Assembly (NCBI GenBank): GCA_030180135.1 | Contig: CM058231.1 | Location: 54,632,235 to 54,696,234, forward strand | Length of the DNA stretch: 64,000 bases | Source of the DNA: Orychophragmus violaceus | Lineage: Eukaryota; Streptophyta; Magnoliopsida; Brassicales; Brassicaceae | Direction of reading: 5' to 3' | Shown here: one piece after another, positions 1-10,970 of the stretch | How positions within the stretch are numbered: the first letter of the stretch is position 1 | Layout: each line of letters begins with the position of its first letter | The notes under the pieces: model-generated | Seen by the model: the letters and a program-made list of their open reading frames with translations, nothing else | What the model was told of the DNA's origin: nothing | Databases searched by the model: none | Translations under genes and position numbers: made by a program

Positions 1-272
1 ATCAAAGTAGACCGCGCTAAGATTGAGGTTATGACCAGCCTTCAGGCGCCTGATTCGATGAAGTCTGTGAGGAGCTTTCTTGGACATGCTGGGTTCTCCA
101 GAATGTTCATCAAGGATTTCAGTAAGATTGATAGACCACTAACTGCTTTGCTGTGTAAGGATGCCAAGTTTGAGTTCACTGCAGATTGTCAGACTGCATT
201 TGAACAGATCAAGCAAGCGTTAGTGAGTGCTCCTATAGTGCAGCCACCATATTGGGATTTACCTTTTGAGGT
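1..272 (+). pseudogene. Left half of a split Athila-like Ty3/gypsy pol (end of reverse transcriptase, start of RNase H)
   Basis: The plus-strand frame reads the conserved gypsy RT-to-RNase H link: VRSFLGHAGFSRMFIKDFSK, then RPLTALL and a QTAFEQIKQALVSAPI segment. This is the region just after the polymerase palm, where pol normally runs on into RNase H. The frame is cut at 272 by a copia LTR and resumes at 28129 in register (…PFEV | MCDAS…), so this is one half of a gene split by a later insertion. The window starts inside pol, so gag, protease and the RT catalytic box lie outside. The wording is closest to Athila-type pol, and the ORF-1-like gene downstream of the other half supports that lineage. 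Confidence 0.85.
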
Positions 273-677
273 TGTAGATTTGAGATAATAAGAAGAGAAA
301 TACACAAGATCAAGAAGAAACAAAGTCGAATCAAAGAGATGGACCACGTTTTTCTTTAAGATCTGATCTTATTTCTCACTTCATAATACAATATTGTGTG
401 TACAAGTTTATATAAACTAGTTACAAGATAAGAGAAAAGAAAAAATATCTGAGCAGAAAAGCATCTTTGACTTATCAACACTAATCTTGTGGTTAAGCTT
501 CTCTTAAACACTTGGTTGAGGTTGCAGTGAACAGTACTCGTCATAACAAGTGGGAAGGAAAGTGGGAGAGCTATTCCATTTCCCTTAGATCATAACCAGA
601 CTTATCCGATTGCTTTAACCAGAAATGTTCCATTGCCCTTAGATCAAAACTTGGATCAAGCTTGCTTCATTTTAACA
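273..677 (-). repeat. 3' LTR of copia F
   Basis: It begins TGTAGATTT and ends TTTTAACA on the plus strand, the reverse complement of a TG…CA LTR. It matches 27723-28128 over its whole length with roughly 5% mismatches. The internal side (678-687, ctccccttca) reads as the purine-rich tract TGAAGGGGAG on the element's coding strand, which fixes orientation. Confidence 0.9.
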
Positions 678-744
678 CTCCCCTTCAAGATTGGCTGATG
701 GAGATTAACCAAGGCCATCTTGACATGAAGATCATCACATACCT

Positions 745-2460
745 AAGAAGTTGTGGCTTTTGTAAAGACATCTGCTAGTTGGTCCATGCTCTTCACAAAC
801 AAAGGTAAGATGATCCCTGCTTAAACATTCTCCTTTATGTAATGACAATCAACCTCTATGTGCTTAGTTCTCTCATGGAAGACTGAGTTAGAGAATATGT
901 ATGGCAGCCTGATTATCACAATGCAACGTGATAGGATCTGATGACTCTATTCCAAGGTCTGTAAGAAGACTCTTCAACCAGACAAGTTCACCCGTTGTAT
1001 TTGACATGGCCCTATACTCAGCTTCTGTACTACTTCTGGAGATAATCTTTTGCTTCTTGCTCCTCCAAGTAAAAAGATTACCTCCAAAAAACGTGCAGTA
1101 ACCAGTGGTAGACTTTCTATCCACTCTATCACCTGACCAATCTGCATCACAGTAGCCTACTATCTCAGTACTTGAATTACGCCCCATCCATATTCCCTTT
1201 CCTGGTGAGCCTTTCAAATACTTAAGAATCCGCTCAGCCATCTGCCAATGATGTTTTGTTGGAGCTTGCATATGCTGACTCACTTGATTCACAGCAAAAC
1301 AAATGTCTGGTCTGGTAATTGTGAGATAGATAAGCTTACCAACCAATATTTGGTATGGCTTAACCTCCAAGATCTGCTCCCCTTCAGGTACATCCTTATA
1401 GTGTTCTTCAATGGGAGGTTTAGCTGGTTTAGCTCCAAGTTTCCCTGTCTCAGAAAGCAAATCCAGAGTGTACTTCCTTTGAGAAAGAAATAGTCCATCA
1501 TCAAATTTGCATACCTCAATCCCAAGGAAGTACTTTAACTCTCCTAAGTCCTTGATATCAAAGGAGGACTTGAGAAGTAGCTTGGTTTGCTTGACCCCTT
1601 CAACATCATCTCCTGTGATAATAATATCATCTACATAGATGAGAACCACCACAATGCCATTTTCTCCTTGAGTTATAAACAAAGTATGGTCAGCTTTTGA
1701 TCTGCGAAATCCTTTACCCAGAAGACAGCCACTTAATTTCTGGTACCACACTCTTGGAGATTGCTTAAGACCATAGATAGCTTTCTTAAGTTTGCACACC
1801 TTACTGTTTTCAGAGAAACCCTCAGGTGCAACCATATAAACTTCCTCTTCCAAGTCTCCTTGAAGGAAAGCGTTTTTAACATCCATCTGCCAAAGGTTCC
1901 AAGAGAGATTAGTGGCAATAGAGAGAAGAACTCTGACCGAATGCAGCTTTGCAACTGGAGAAAACGTCTCTGTATATTCTATCCCATGCTTCTGAGTGTA
2001 CCCCTTAGCCACAAGGCGAGCCTTGTACCTCTCTATCTCCCCTGAGCTGGTATACTTGATTGTATAAACCCATTTACAACCCACCAGCTTCTTTTTGCTA
2101 GGAAGATCAACCAAGTCTCAAGTGCCATTCTTGTTCATGGAAGCTATTTCCTCAAGCATTGCCTTAACCCATACATCAGATAGACATGCTTCTTCATAGC
2201 TAGATAGTACCTTGTGTTGATCAATCTTTGAAAGGAAATCTTTGTGCTCCCATTGTAAGTGAGCAACAGAGCACACACCTTGTATTGGATGAGCAACAGC
2301 CTTGTTATTGTAGTAAACTCTGGTTTTCTTCTAATTCTCAGGTCCCAACTTGGTCCTCTCACTTTTTCTTGGAGGTGGGCGTGATTCTTCCTCAGACTCA
2401 GTCTCCTATGAATCCTCAACTACGGCATTCTCTAGTAACTCATTGGAAGAGTATTACTCT
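745..2460 (-). pseudogene. Copia F reverse transcriptase-RNase H, inactivated
   Basis: The longest open part (888-2114, 408 aa) contains the copia RT landmarks: WQMDVKNAFLQGDLEEEVYM, KKAIYGLKQSPRVWYQKL and the catalytic LIYVDDIIITGDD. RNase H motifs follow: VGYCDADWSGD, SRSSTEAEYRA and LHCDNQAAIHI. Two lesions are visible. A TGA replaces the Trp codon expected just upstream of the current Met (near 2120), so that Met is not the true start. A small frameshift near 890 moves the end (NSVFHERTKHIEVDC) into another frame, readable to about 745. Upstream, to about 2460, lies the poorly conserved integrase-RT linker. RNA- and DNA-dependent polymerase activity is known for the family but is not expected from this copy. 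Confidence 0.88.
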
Positions 2461-4012
2461 TCTTCAGATTCATTCTCAGATTCAGTGGTAACAGCCTCAT
2501 TTTCAACCGTTTCATTGTCATTTCCTTCACTTCCATGTGACTCATTGGTGTCATGATCATTCATAGAATTCTCATGATCTGCTTCACTACTAGGCTGAGA
2601 TTGATGATCTGACCCAACAAGAGTAGTCAATCCATTAAGAAGGAACTTAAGAGTAGAGGTTTTGTCATTGGAGAATTGTAAGTCTTTCACACTTTCCCAA
2701 TTTCTATCTCCAAAGAATCCTCTGCTCTCATCAAATTTGACTTCTCTGGATACATACACACGTTGAGTATCTAGGCTGTAACACTTGAATCCCTTTTGTG
2801 TGGCTGATTATCCAACAAACATACACTTGATGCTCTTAGCATCCAATTTGTTCATGTGAGCTTCTGGAACAAACACATAGCAGACACATCCAAATACCAT
2901 GTGATGATCAATGCTTGGTTTAGCTTTATTCAGTACCTCAAATGGAGACATATCTCCTAGATGCTTGGTAGGCAATCTGTTGATGACATAGCAGGCAGTC
3001 ATAACAATATCACCCCAGTACTTCTTTGGAACACACCTATCAAACATCATTGTTTCAGCCACCTCCATTAAGTGTCTATTCTTGCGCTCAACTACTCCAT
3101 TCTGGTGAGGAGTGTATGGGCAAGAAGTTTGATGAATGATTCCTTGCTTTCCCACAAACTCCTTAAACTGACAGCTCATGTACTCTCCTCCATTGTCACT
3201 TCTCAATCTTTTGATCTTTGTTCCAAATGCTTCTAACACATGACTCTTGGATGGCAGAAGAGTTACCCATGTATATTTCGACTCTCGTCAATAAAAGAGA
3301 CAAAGTACTTATATTCATCTATTGAAATACAAGGAGCAGTCCATACATCTGAGTGAACAAGATCAAAACATTCATCATAAACAGTAGATGATTCTTGGAA
3401 AACTGTTCTACAATGCTTCCCTAGAATGCATGCTTCACATTGATGATGAAGATCTTGTGTCAGATTTGGCAAAATGAGCTTAAGAGCCTTGGAGTGAGGG
3501 TCACCAAGGCGTGCATGCCAAACAGAGCTCGTACAGCTTGGGTTCAAAGAAGAATAAGTAGCCGCAATACCAATTGGTTGCTTGTCCAAAACATTCAGAA
3601 CATAGAGACCATCTTGAGTGAAACCTTCTCCAATAGTCTCCCCTGACTTAGTATCCTGAAACCACATATCATCAGGACTAAAAACAGCTAAGCAATCAAG
3701 ATCCTTGGTACCCATTTTAACTGAAAACAAGTTGGAAGCAAACTCAGGCATAAAGAGTGCATCAATGTTCCTCTTAAACAGTTCTAATTCCCCAATTCCT
3801 CTAATAGATACATCCTGTCCAATGGCTATAGTAACTTTCCCAACATGAGGTCCAAAATTGGAGAGTAGTTCTGGATCACTTATCTTGTGGTGTGATGCAC
3901 CAGAATCAATAATAATAGGTTTATGACTCTTAGAGGCCAGAAGGCTCTTACCAGATTCAGTTAAGTTGGAGATGCTCTTGATAAGAGCTTCCAAGTCTGA
4001 TTTCCTCACCAT
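2461..4012 (-). pseudogene. Copia F protease-integrase region, inactivated
   Basis: From right to left, 3263-4012 holds a protease active-site block (PIIIDSGASHHK), a GAG-pre-integrase segment (WHARLGDPHSKALKLILPNL), zinc-finger cysteines (HHQCEAC) and the integrase core with HSDVW. A frame break near 3260 is followed by 2808-3239 with RLRSDNGGEY and HQNGVVERKNRH, the second Asp and the Glu of the DDE triad. A stop at about 2808 follows CMFVG. A third frame (2454-2759) continues with the VYVSREVKFDES tail. The order protease-integrase-RT is diagnostic of copia rather than gypsy elements. Confidence 0.87.
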
Positions 4013-4352
4013 CTCATCACCCCAATGCTTGTAGTAGCAGTAGCTATCTCAGCATTTCCCTTGGATGTCTAACCTTCTCCTTTGAACCACTTGGGCTTTA
4101 GATGTGGATGGAGAAGGTAACACTTTTCTTTGATGTTTCATGGCTTCTTGCAATGGTTACACACCAAACTCCACCTATCCCGGTAAGGCTTTCTCTCTGC
4201 CTGTTGAAATTACCCACGGCTCATGTGAGCTGTTTCACTTGTCCCCTTAAAGAGACTCTTAGATCCTTCTTCATTCTGAATCACTGCACAGACTTCATTC
4301 AAACTTGGCAGCTTATCAAACATTAAGATATGATGAATCAGTCCCTGGAATG
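4013..4352 (-). pseudogene. C-terminal half of copia F gag, cut by Athila1
   Basis: On the minus strand the frame entering at 4352 reads on from the gag piece at 27088-27620 if the inserted Athila1 is ignored. It continues with LIHHILMFDKLPSLNEVC, a normal copia gag segment. Near 4150-4190 a CNHCKK…KEKC zinc-knuckle trace remains, but a stop falls where Gly-His should be. The piece ends where the protease frame begins. GAATG at 4348-4352 is the left target duplication of Athila1. Confidence 0.75.
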
Positions 4353-5557
4353 TGATATATCATAGTTTTTACTAGTTTTAAACCATGATATAAGTATGTT
4401 TTAGAGTCTATTAGTGTTTCTTTAGAGTCTTTTGCAGGTCTTATTAGGTACACGTACGTTTGGAGCAGAAGTGAAGATTTTGGAGCTATTTGGTGCATAC
4501 TGGAGATTTGACCCGAGAGGTGAAGCTCACTATCCATATTTGAGATCTGTGTCGATCGTTGCACATCAGCATCGATTGATGCACAGCGCGTTGGGCCAGA
4601 CTCGCGAGAGTTATGAATTTTTGAGATATTGCAGAAGTTGCCCAGAAGTTCCAAATATTTACACAGAAGCCCCAAGACGTGATTAGGCTATATTAATTAG
4701 GTTTTTGACTTTGTTAGAAATGAAGCATTCATACTTTGAGCTGAGAGTTATAGAGAGATTTTAGGGCTGATCTGAACTTGTACTTCATCTTGTTTTTGGA
4801 GAAGATTTCGAACCCCTTTACTTCTTTTATATCTTATATGCAATCTATTATATCATTGATCATGTTTACATCATCTATGTCTGAGTAGATTCATAGTTAG
4901 GTTTAGGGTTTCTCACATAGGATTTCATGACTTGCTAGATATAATTAATTCAGTTAAGGATTCATAACTATAATAGTTCTTCGATCTAAATTGTGTTTAA
5001 TGCTAGTTCTAACCTGATCACTTAGAATCTAGATCTTAGGTTGCTAAATTCGACACGACAGTATGGTCTAGAATCTGAACTATTTAGGTTGAGCAATTAA
5101 ATTACTCGCAAAGGAATTTGGTTTAGTTTCATTGTGAACATATCGAACTTGGAATTAATGTTGGTTTAATCTGTTAGTAATTGCAAAGGAATTTGGATTG
5201 CTGCACTTAGACTTAGAGAATTCTCGCAACGACAGTTGGTTAATTCTATATCCGTGTTTTGAATTCTAGAACTGAGCTTAATTAGATCCTGACTGAATGA
5301 TTATTCTGCTTGTCTGATTTCCTGAGAACGCCCTAGACTTAACGCTTTAAGTTAATTGTTTTCACAACAAATCTTGCTATCTGATTTACTTTCTTGCCTG
5401 TTTTTTAGTTTACATCACATTGCTTTCTCTTAGTTTAATCTCTACTGTTCTAATATCTATCGTTGACCGGAGTCTCTGTGGATTCGATACCTAAGTACTA
5501 CATCTGCATAACTGTGCACTTGCAGTAGTATAGGATTAAAACTTCTAGAGCATATCA
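4353..5557 (+). repeat. 5' LTR of Athila1
   Basis: TG…CA ends, equal in length to the LTR at 25883. It holds one paired CGATCG motif at 4551-4585 (gtcgatcgttgcac and atcgattgatgcac). The second half is a recognisable Athila LTR block shared with 31482-32672 and 60819-62014, including tagtaattgcaaaggaattt and gagaattctcgcaacgacag. Confidence 0.95.
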
Positions 5558-5802
5558 TGTTTTTGGCGCCGTTTCCGGGGACTCTTTTGAGTCTCTGATA
5601 GATTGGAACCTAGGGTTTAGACTAGGATTTTTATTTTTTGTTTTTAGTTACTAATTTTTCTCTCTTTTCTCTCTGTCGCAGGTACTGATTTCGCATAGCG
5701 TCGATCGTTGCACTTCCTGTGTCGATCGTCACTAGGCGGCTGGAGTTGAATCGATCGTTGCACTGCTAGCATCGATCGTTGCTTAACGATTACAGAAGGT
5801 TT
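5558..5802 (+). other. Athila1 leader with two paired CGATCG motifs and a splice-like site
   Basis: After the primer site comes a pyrimidine-rich run ending tctctgtcgcag then gtactg (about 5668-5687). It reads as a splice acceptor followed directly by a donor-like GTAC; Athila2 keeps the same arrangement at 62155-62170. From 5699 to 5785 there are four CGATCG sites in two pairs, each pair spaced 21 bp centre to centre. The gag ATG follows at 5803. Confidence 0.7.
5564..5581 (+). other. Primer-binding site of Athila1
   Basis: TGGCGCCGTTTCCGGGGA lies six bases after the LTR. It matches the Athila-type tRNA-Asp-complementary site seen intact in Athila2 (62021-62038), with one change (TTTCC for TTGCC). 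Confidence 0.92.
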
Positions 5803-6024
5803 ATGCAGACGCGTGATACCAGAAGTAATCCGAACACTAATCTCGTAAACCTCCAACTTGAAGAGCTTGCTAGACTAGAGAGGACTAACAGAAGAGTTCG
5901 AAGAACAAGGATGGTTGTTGTTGAACGTGTGATCATAAAGCCTGATGCTCATGGTACCCTGAGGGACCGACACAACAATCCGTACAATGCTGCTGGAGAA
6001 CCGATAGATGCTGAAGGGAATGTT
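5803..6024 (+). pseudogene. Athila1 gag, N-terminal piece
   Basis: The frame starts MQTRDTRSNPN and continues through LVNLQLEELARLERTNRR to NPYNAAGEPIDAEGNV. It aligns directly with Athila2 gag from 62289 (MPTQNTRSNPN…NPYNAAGHRIDAEG), which supports 5803 as the start. Copia A cuts it at 6025; ATGTT at 6020-6024 is the target duplication. The next gag residues are found inverted at 12290-12689 on the minus strand. Confidence 0.9.
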
Positions 6025-6688
6025 TGAAGGATTATGGGTGTTTTCCAAGGTTCAATTCCCAAATTGCAACCTAGCACATAATCTTAAACAGATCTAGGTT
6101 CTTATAACTGAATCATAAACAAACCTGGACATTACCTTTTGCAGCGGAATGATTGTAATGTCGAGATCAACGAACAGATGAATCACCTATTCCTCCTTGA
6201 GTATCCACACTCTTACAAGCACGGGACGGCTGCTAGACCAAAGATGTGGAAGATCAGAGAGAGAGATGGAGAGAGAGAGATGTGACGCCAAAAACAACAG
6301 AAAAACGCTAGGGGATCGTTTCCTTTTAGGGCTTTCTCATTCTTATATCTCATTAATGGGCCCAAGTAATTAGACTAATGGCTCATTAATCTTTTGGGCC
6401 CAAAATACAAATCAGACAAAAAGCCTGTATTTTGTCTGGCCCAATTCTCTGATCTAATACAGTAAATGCCATTGCATCTTACCGTATTAATTCCATTTAA
6501 CTTTCCCGTTAGCTATGGTGTGTGACCCTTCGGGATCATACAATACTGGTAATAAGTCCTAAACTTATAGATCATGAGCGGACTCTAGCAAGCCATCATG
6601 ATCACCCAGTATTTATGACTTATGTCTGATCTCGACACTTATCATACTTTCTAGAGATAGTACGGTAGATTTCAGGACATTCCCAACA
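6025..6688 (-). repeat. 3' LTR of copia A
   Basis: TGAAGGATTATG at one end and ACATTCCCAACA at the other. It is closely similar to the LTR at 56694-57371. It contains (GA)n purine runs near 6253-6281 and a block tgtgtgacccttcgggatcata shared by all LTRs of this copia family in the window. It has no CGATCG pair, unlike the LTRs of B and D. Confidence 0.92.
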
Positions 6689-6760
6689 ATCTCCCACTTG
6701 TACTGGAATCCTACAAAGGACATTCCCAACAATCTTCCGATTGTACTGGAATCCTACATT
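6675..6760. repeat. Tandem duplication of the LTR end plus purine tract (copia A)
   Basis: Two 43-bp copies (6675-6717, 6718-6760) each contain ggacattcccaacaatct followed by a cccacttg or tccgattg version and tactggaatcctac. The first copy holds the true LTR end, because the inverted 5' LTR piece also ends there before the target duplication. The same duplication is present in copia E at 57358-57443. Confidence 0.85.
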
Positions 6761-7529
6761 CCCTAATCCTTTTGTCTTAATATCTCGATCTGGCATAAGG
6801 CAAGATGCGTGTCATCCTTATATAGCCAGACCATGTTTATCGGACCAGATTTGATACTGACAATGCAAACGACTTGGGCAAGTCCGTTTGGGAATGGCCA
6901 TTCTCTTACCAGCTATCAAATCTCCGATTGGCCTAGAGATATTACCTCCGTTAAACGGCAGGGACAAATCCCGTCTTGTTCCATCACTATGAACTACACA
7001 ATTCATAATACACCCAACCAAGGTCCGTATAGCTCCCAGTTACGAAACAGCGTTAGACAATGATCAAAGCGCATTACTCCATGTGCAGCCACATGCATGC
7101 GAACTCAGGTCTAAGGACTATACTCTATAGTCGTATATGAGAACTTCTTATGACACAGATATTAATATCTTGCAGAGTTCTCATCAGCGGGCCATGTCCG
7201 GTCATATGCTCCCCTACATATACCTATGTGTCGACTTTGATGCCGCGCATCTATGACCCCTCGAAACTTGGTCATAAGTCTCAACACAATCTAGTCTCAA
7301 CAGGTTGTTGGTGTTCCAATTTCAACAACCTTCGACTATGGACACTATGATTTATGTCACTTCGTTAAATATGGGGTTTCAGGATCAAGTCTACTCATGT
7401 ACTTCGATGGCCCATATATAATGACATGAATCATTTTGGAACGATTATTTATATCACAGTTAAAATAATCCAGAAATCATTAGATTTCACAAACATAAAA
7501 TGCTATGTTTTCATGAACCATTCAAAATA
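6761..7529 (-). other. Copia A 3' untranslated region, copia E-like
   Basis: No gene is visible. The sequence is nearly identical to 57444-58150 of copia E up to about 7470, then switches to match copia B (19300 onward) by about 7530. Short open frames here are repeated in both elements but show no protein-like conservation. Confidence 0.7.
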
Positions 7530-10043
7530 ACTAAGTAAAGCCCTTTACAAACTCCCACTGAAATTAAGACTACATCTTAATTTCACTCATCCTACAGCTA
7601 CAGTCCGCGACTCGTGCTTAGGCATAAGGAGTGGCTTCGTTAATAGATTAGCAACGTTCTCATTCGATGAAACTTGCTTATCTACTTAACACCTCTGTCA
7701 TTTATCTCACGGAATAGGTTATACCTATCCTCAAGGTGTTTGGATCTCAGATGTGCAGCTAGCCTCATCTACGCTGGGAATCACATCAAGTTCAGTGATG
7801 AACTTTTTCTATCCAAACAACCTCTTTCGCCGCTTCTCAAGCTGCGAAATGTTCAGCTTAAGTCATGGAGTCAGCTACAGTGCCTTGCACCGCCAGATAG
7901 ACACAAGATATAGCCGGACTGTGACCAGGAATTATCTTTGTCTATTGGAAACTTGCCTTTCAGACTCTATCGACTTGTAGCACCTCACTTTCTCTGTAAA
8001 TCAAGAACTTATCCTAAGTATTCCTCAAATACTTCAGAATATTCTTTACGGCAATCCAGTGATTCTCTGCTGGATTTGACTGGTCTTTACTTGTCTTGCT
8101 TAACATTAAAGCAACATCAAAACAAGTACATGTCATGGCATACATGATAGATCCAATTGCCGTCGCATATGGAATCCTATCCATGCATTCAAGCTCAGCA
8201 GATATCGCAGGACACTGTATCTTGCTTAATGAATTGCCATGTGACATTGGCATAAAACCCTTCTTGGATTGCTGATTACGTGTAGGACTTTATCAATTCA
8301 AGAATTCTGACTTTGTCCTACCAGCTCTTTTGGATCTCTATCTTTAGATCCAAAATCCAAGAACTACGTGGCTTTACCCATGTCAATCATACAACAACTT
8401 CCAAGCCAGTCCTTTACCGACTGCAGCATTGGAACGTTATTTCCGAGAATCAGTATGTCATTGACATACACTTTGAGAAATGCAACATCGCTCCCACTTA
8501 TCTATTAGTATACGCACAGTTCCACTTCGTTCCTGTACAAGTCAAAACTTTGACTACCTCAACAGAACGATGGATCCAACTCCGATACGTTTGCTTCCAT
8601 CCATAAATGGATCAATGAAGCTAACTTACATACAGTAATTTTTCGGAGTCCGGGCTCACTTTCGCTTCTTTGAATTTCGCAGGTTCGTCGCTTTCAATGA
8701 TCATCAGATCATGCGAACTTTCAATGATCATCAGGTTCAACTAATGACGAGAAATCCCTCTCGGATTAGTAACTGATTCATTCAGATCTGCGAATTTCAG
8801 GCTTTACAGGTGTAGATTCTACAGAAATCTGTAAATCCATATGTTGCTCTCCCTCAACAGGTTGAGCAGCCTCCTGTATTTCTCGAATTTCTTCGAGTTA
8901 TACTTTTACTCCCACTGTTCTTCTTGGAAAGTAACTTCCCTTCTTAGAAAACAGATTGGACGTAAAAGTAACAAGCCTTGGTTTCCCTAGGACAACCAGC
9001 GAAGTAGCACAACTACAAATACTCAGTAAAGACGAATTTGGATCGATTCCAATCCACATTTACGTGGTGTCTTTCAACTGATATTGGTGGAACTATTTCA
9101 GCGTAAACTTAGATATTTCTAGAGCGTCATTCTTAGAGAATGTCATGGAAGATTCGTGTGACTCATCTTTAATCATTTCTAATAAGATCTGATTCATTCT
9201 CACAGAAACACCTCTAGGTTTTCAGGAGAAATGAGCTGTGAAACGACTTCACACTCATTCAGATGATCACACAATCAATAACTTAAGTATTCTCACTCGT
9301 GATCTAATCCAGAGTCTTAATACTTTTGTCATTCAGATTCTATACTTCATTCTGGAACTCTTTCGACCATGTCAAAGAATTCCGACTTGTGTCTCATCAA
9401 ATGAATATAGTCACACTCACTGAAGTAATCAGTAGAGACAATGAAGTACAGGAAATTTTCTCTGGCATTACTGCTCATCGGACCACATACATGAGTATGT
9501 TCAATCTCCGATAAGCCTTTGGGCCTTCCTCTAGCTCGGCTAAGATGGGCCTTTTGTCTTTTGGTCTAGTAACCAGAATTCAAGTCTCATAAGATATCCA
9601 TTCAAATGAGCCCAAAAGTCCATAACTATGGGGTTTCTGAATCTGACTTACTCTATGTGACCAAAACATTTATGCCAAGAAAAATCAGGTTTAATTCATC
9701 AGATTTAAACCAATTTGGTATTTATGTTACATTTAGGCACTCTTTGGTTTAAGATATAAAACCCATTCCTTGAATAGGGTGCTACAATTAACATTTCATT
9801 AAGATCAAAAGAACAAAACTTGTCTTTATCAAAATGAAAAACATTCAAATTCTTCACAAGAAAATGAAAAACAACTCTGCTTAAAGCAGGTACATTGTAG
9901 CAATTACTTAATACAAAACCAAGCCTCAAAGGCATCTACAAGTGAAAACCCTACGGCTGAGGCAGCATCCCAAGCTCCTTACAGACACGCAGTTCCACTT
10001 GCCCTTCCTTCAACGTTCTACTGTTGTTCAGGCTCTGCATATT
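7530..10043 (-). pseudogene. Decayed pol of copia A (RNase H, RT and integrase traces)
   Basis: On the minus strand only broken pieces are readable. At 8014-8253, RIPYATAIGSIMYAMTC and HWIAVKNILKYLRNT match the RT-RNase H junction of copia E (RIPYASAIGSIMYAMICTR, HWIAVKNILKYLRNT). Elsewhere the DNA aligns with pol only as scattered segments with many indels and stops. Copia B carries the same degenerate sequence at 19320-21720, with the same deletions in places. The damage therefore predates both insertions. Confidence 0.75.
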
Positions 10044-10970
10044 TTAACAAATATCAGTGCCACAATCAGTATGCAATACCTTCAAGGTATAACTTGAAGT
10101 AATAACATGAATACCTGAGGAAGTAGTCTCATACATCAACTTTAACTCCTCATAATCTTCCATGAATTTAATGCAATCTCTCTTCCAATGCCCAGTCTCT
10201 TTACAGTAGCAGCACTTACCAACGCAAGAGGTATCTGACTCGGGCTCAGAAGACACACGCTTGCCATGATTCGAAATCTGGACAACTTTGTCTTCACCCT
10301 TGTCAGCTTTAGGTTCAGTGAACCTACCCTTCTCTTTCATGAGATTGTACAGGGTTCTCTTCACGTTTGGCTCAACTGTCTTGAGCATGTCATGCAGTTC
10401 AGTCAACGTCTTCGTTATGCCTTTCTTGATATAGTCCCTTACGAACTTATCATAGCTTGACGGCAGTGACTGCAGAATGATATCAGTTGCCAATTCTTGG
10501 CTAACTGAATAATCCAGTTTCCTCAGGTTATCAACGTAACCCATCATTTTACTGATATGAGGACTTACTGGATAATCATTTGGTAGCTTGCAGCTAGTGA
10601 GAGATTTAACCAACTGGTATCTCTCCACTCTAACCTGCTCCTGAAATTTCAATTTCAGACTGCTGATCATCTCTATTGGCGACTCCATGTTCTCATATTG
10701 CTTCCGCAACTCTGAGTCCATGGTAGCCAATATCAGACCACGCACATCTACCGCATCATTATAATGCTTATTCCAAGCATTATATACTGCATGACTGGCT
10801 TTGGATCCGATCCTCTCGGGGAGAGCTTTCTCAAGGACATAGTCCTTTCTCTCATGCCTGAGAACTAGTCTCAGGTTCCGCGACCAAGTCAAGAAATTTG
10901 ATCCGTTCAGTTTGTCCATCTCAAGGACATACCGGATCGAGAAAGTGTTTTGATTGTTTGTGCTTGTCAT
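10044..10970 (-). CDS. Copia A Gag (UBN2-type) running into a dead protease site
   Basis: A 308-residue open frame. Gag proteins form the cytoplasmic virus-like particle that packages element RNA. The N-terminus MTSTNNQNTFSIRYVLEMDK and LNGSNFLTWSRNLRLVLR are the copia gag_3/UBN2 signature. A long helical UBN2 region follows (KLKFQEQVRVERYQLVKSLT, LPSSYDKF), then a basic stretch and one zinc knuckle CCYCKETGHWKRDC near residues 256-269. At the C-terminus, the protease Asp-Thr-Gly seen in copia B (VLDTGCG) is VLHTDCG here, so the protease site is lost. The frame is open although pol beside it is rubble. The start is supported by identity to copia B. Confidence 0.85.
   Translation of the reverse strand: MTSTNNQNTFSIRYVLEMDKLNGSNFLTWSRNLRLVLRHERKDYVLEKALPERIGSKASHAVYNAWNKHYNDAVDVRGLILATMDSELRKQYENMESPIEMISSLKLKFQEQVRVERYQLVKSLTSCKLPNDYPVSPHISKMMGYVDNLRKLDYSVSQELATDIILQSLPSSYDKFVRDYIKKGITKTLTELHDMLKTVEPNVKRTLYNLMKEKGRFTEPKADKGEDKVVQISNHGKRVSSEPESDTSCVGKCCYCKETGHWKRDCIKFMEDYEELKLMYETTSSGIHVITSSYTLKVLHTDCGTDIC

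Noticed and set aside
6809..7350. Open frames repeated in copia A (6809-7063, 7150-7350) and copia E (57492-57746, 57833-58033)
   Set aside because: Their repetition reflects near-identity of the two 3' untranslated regions; codon positions show no protein-like conservation.
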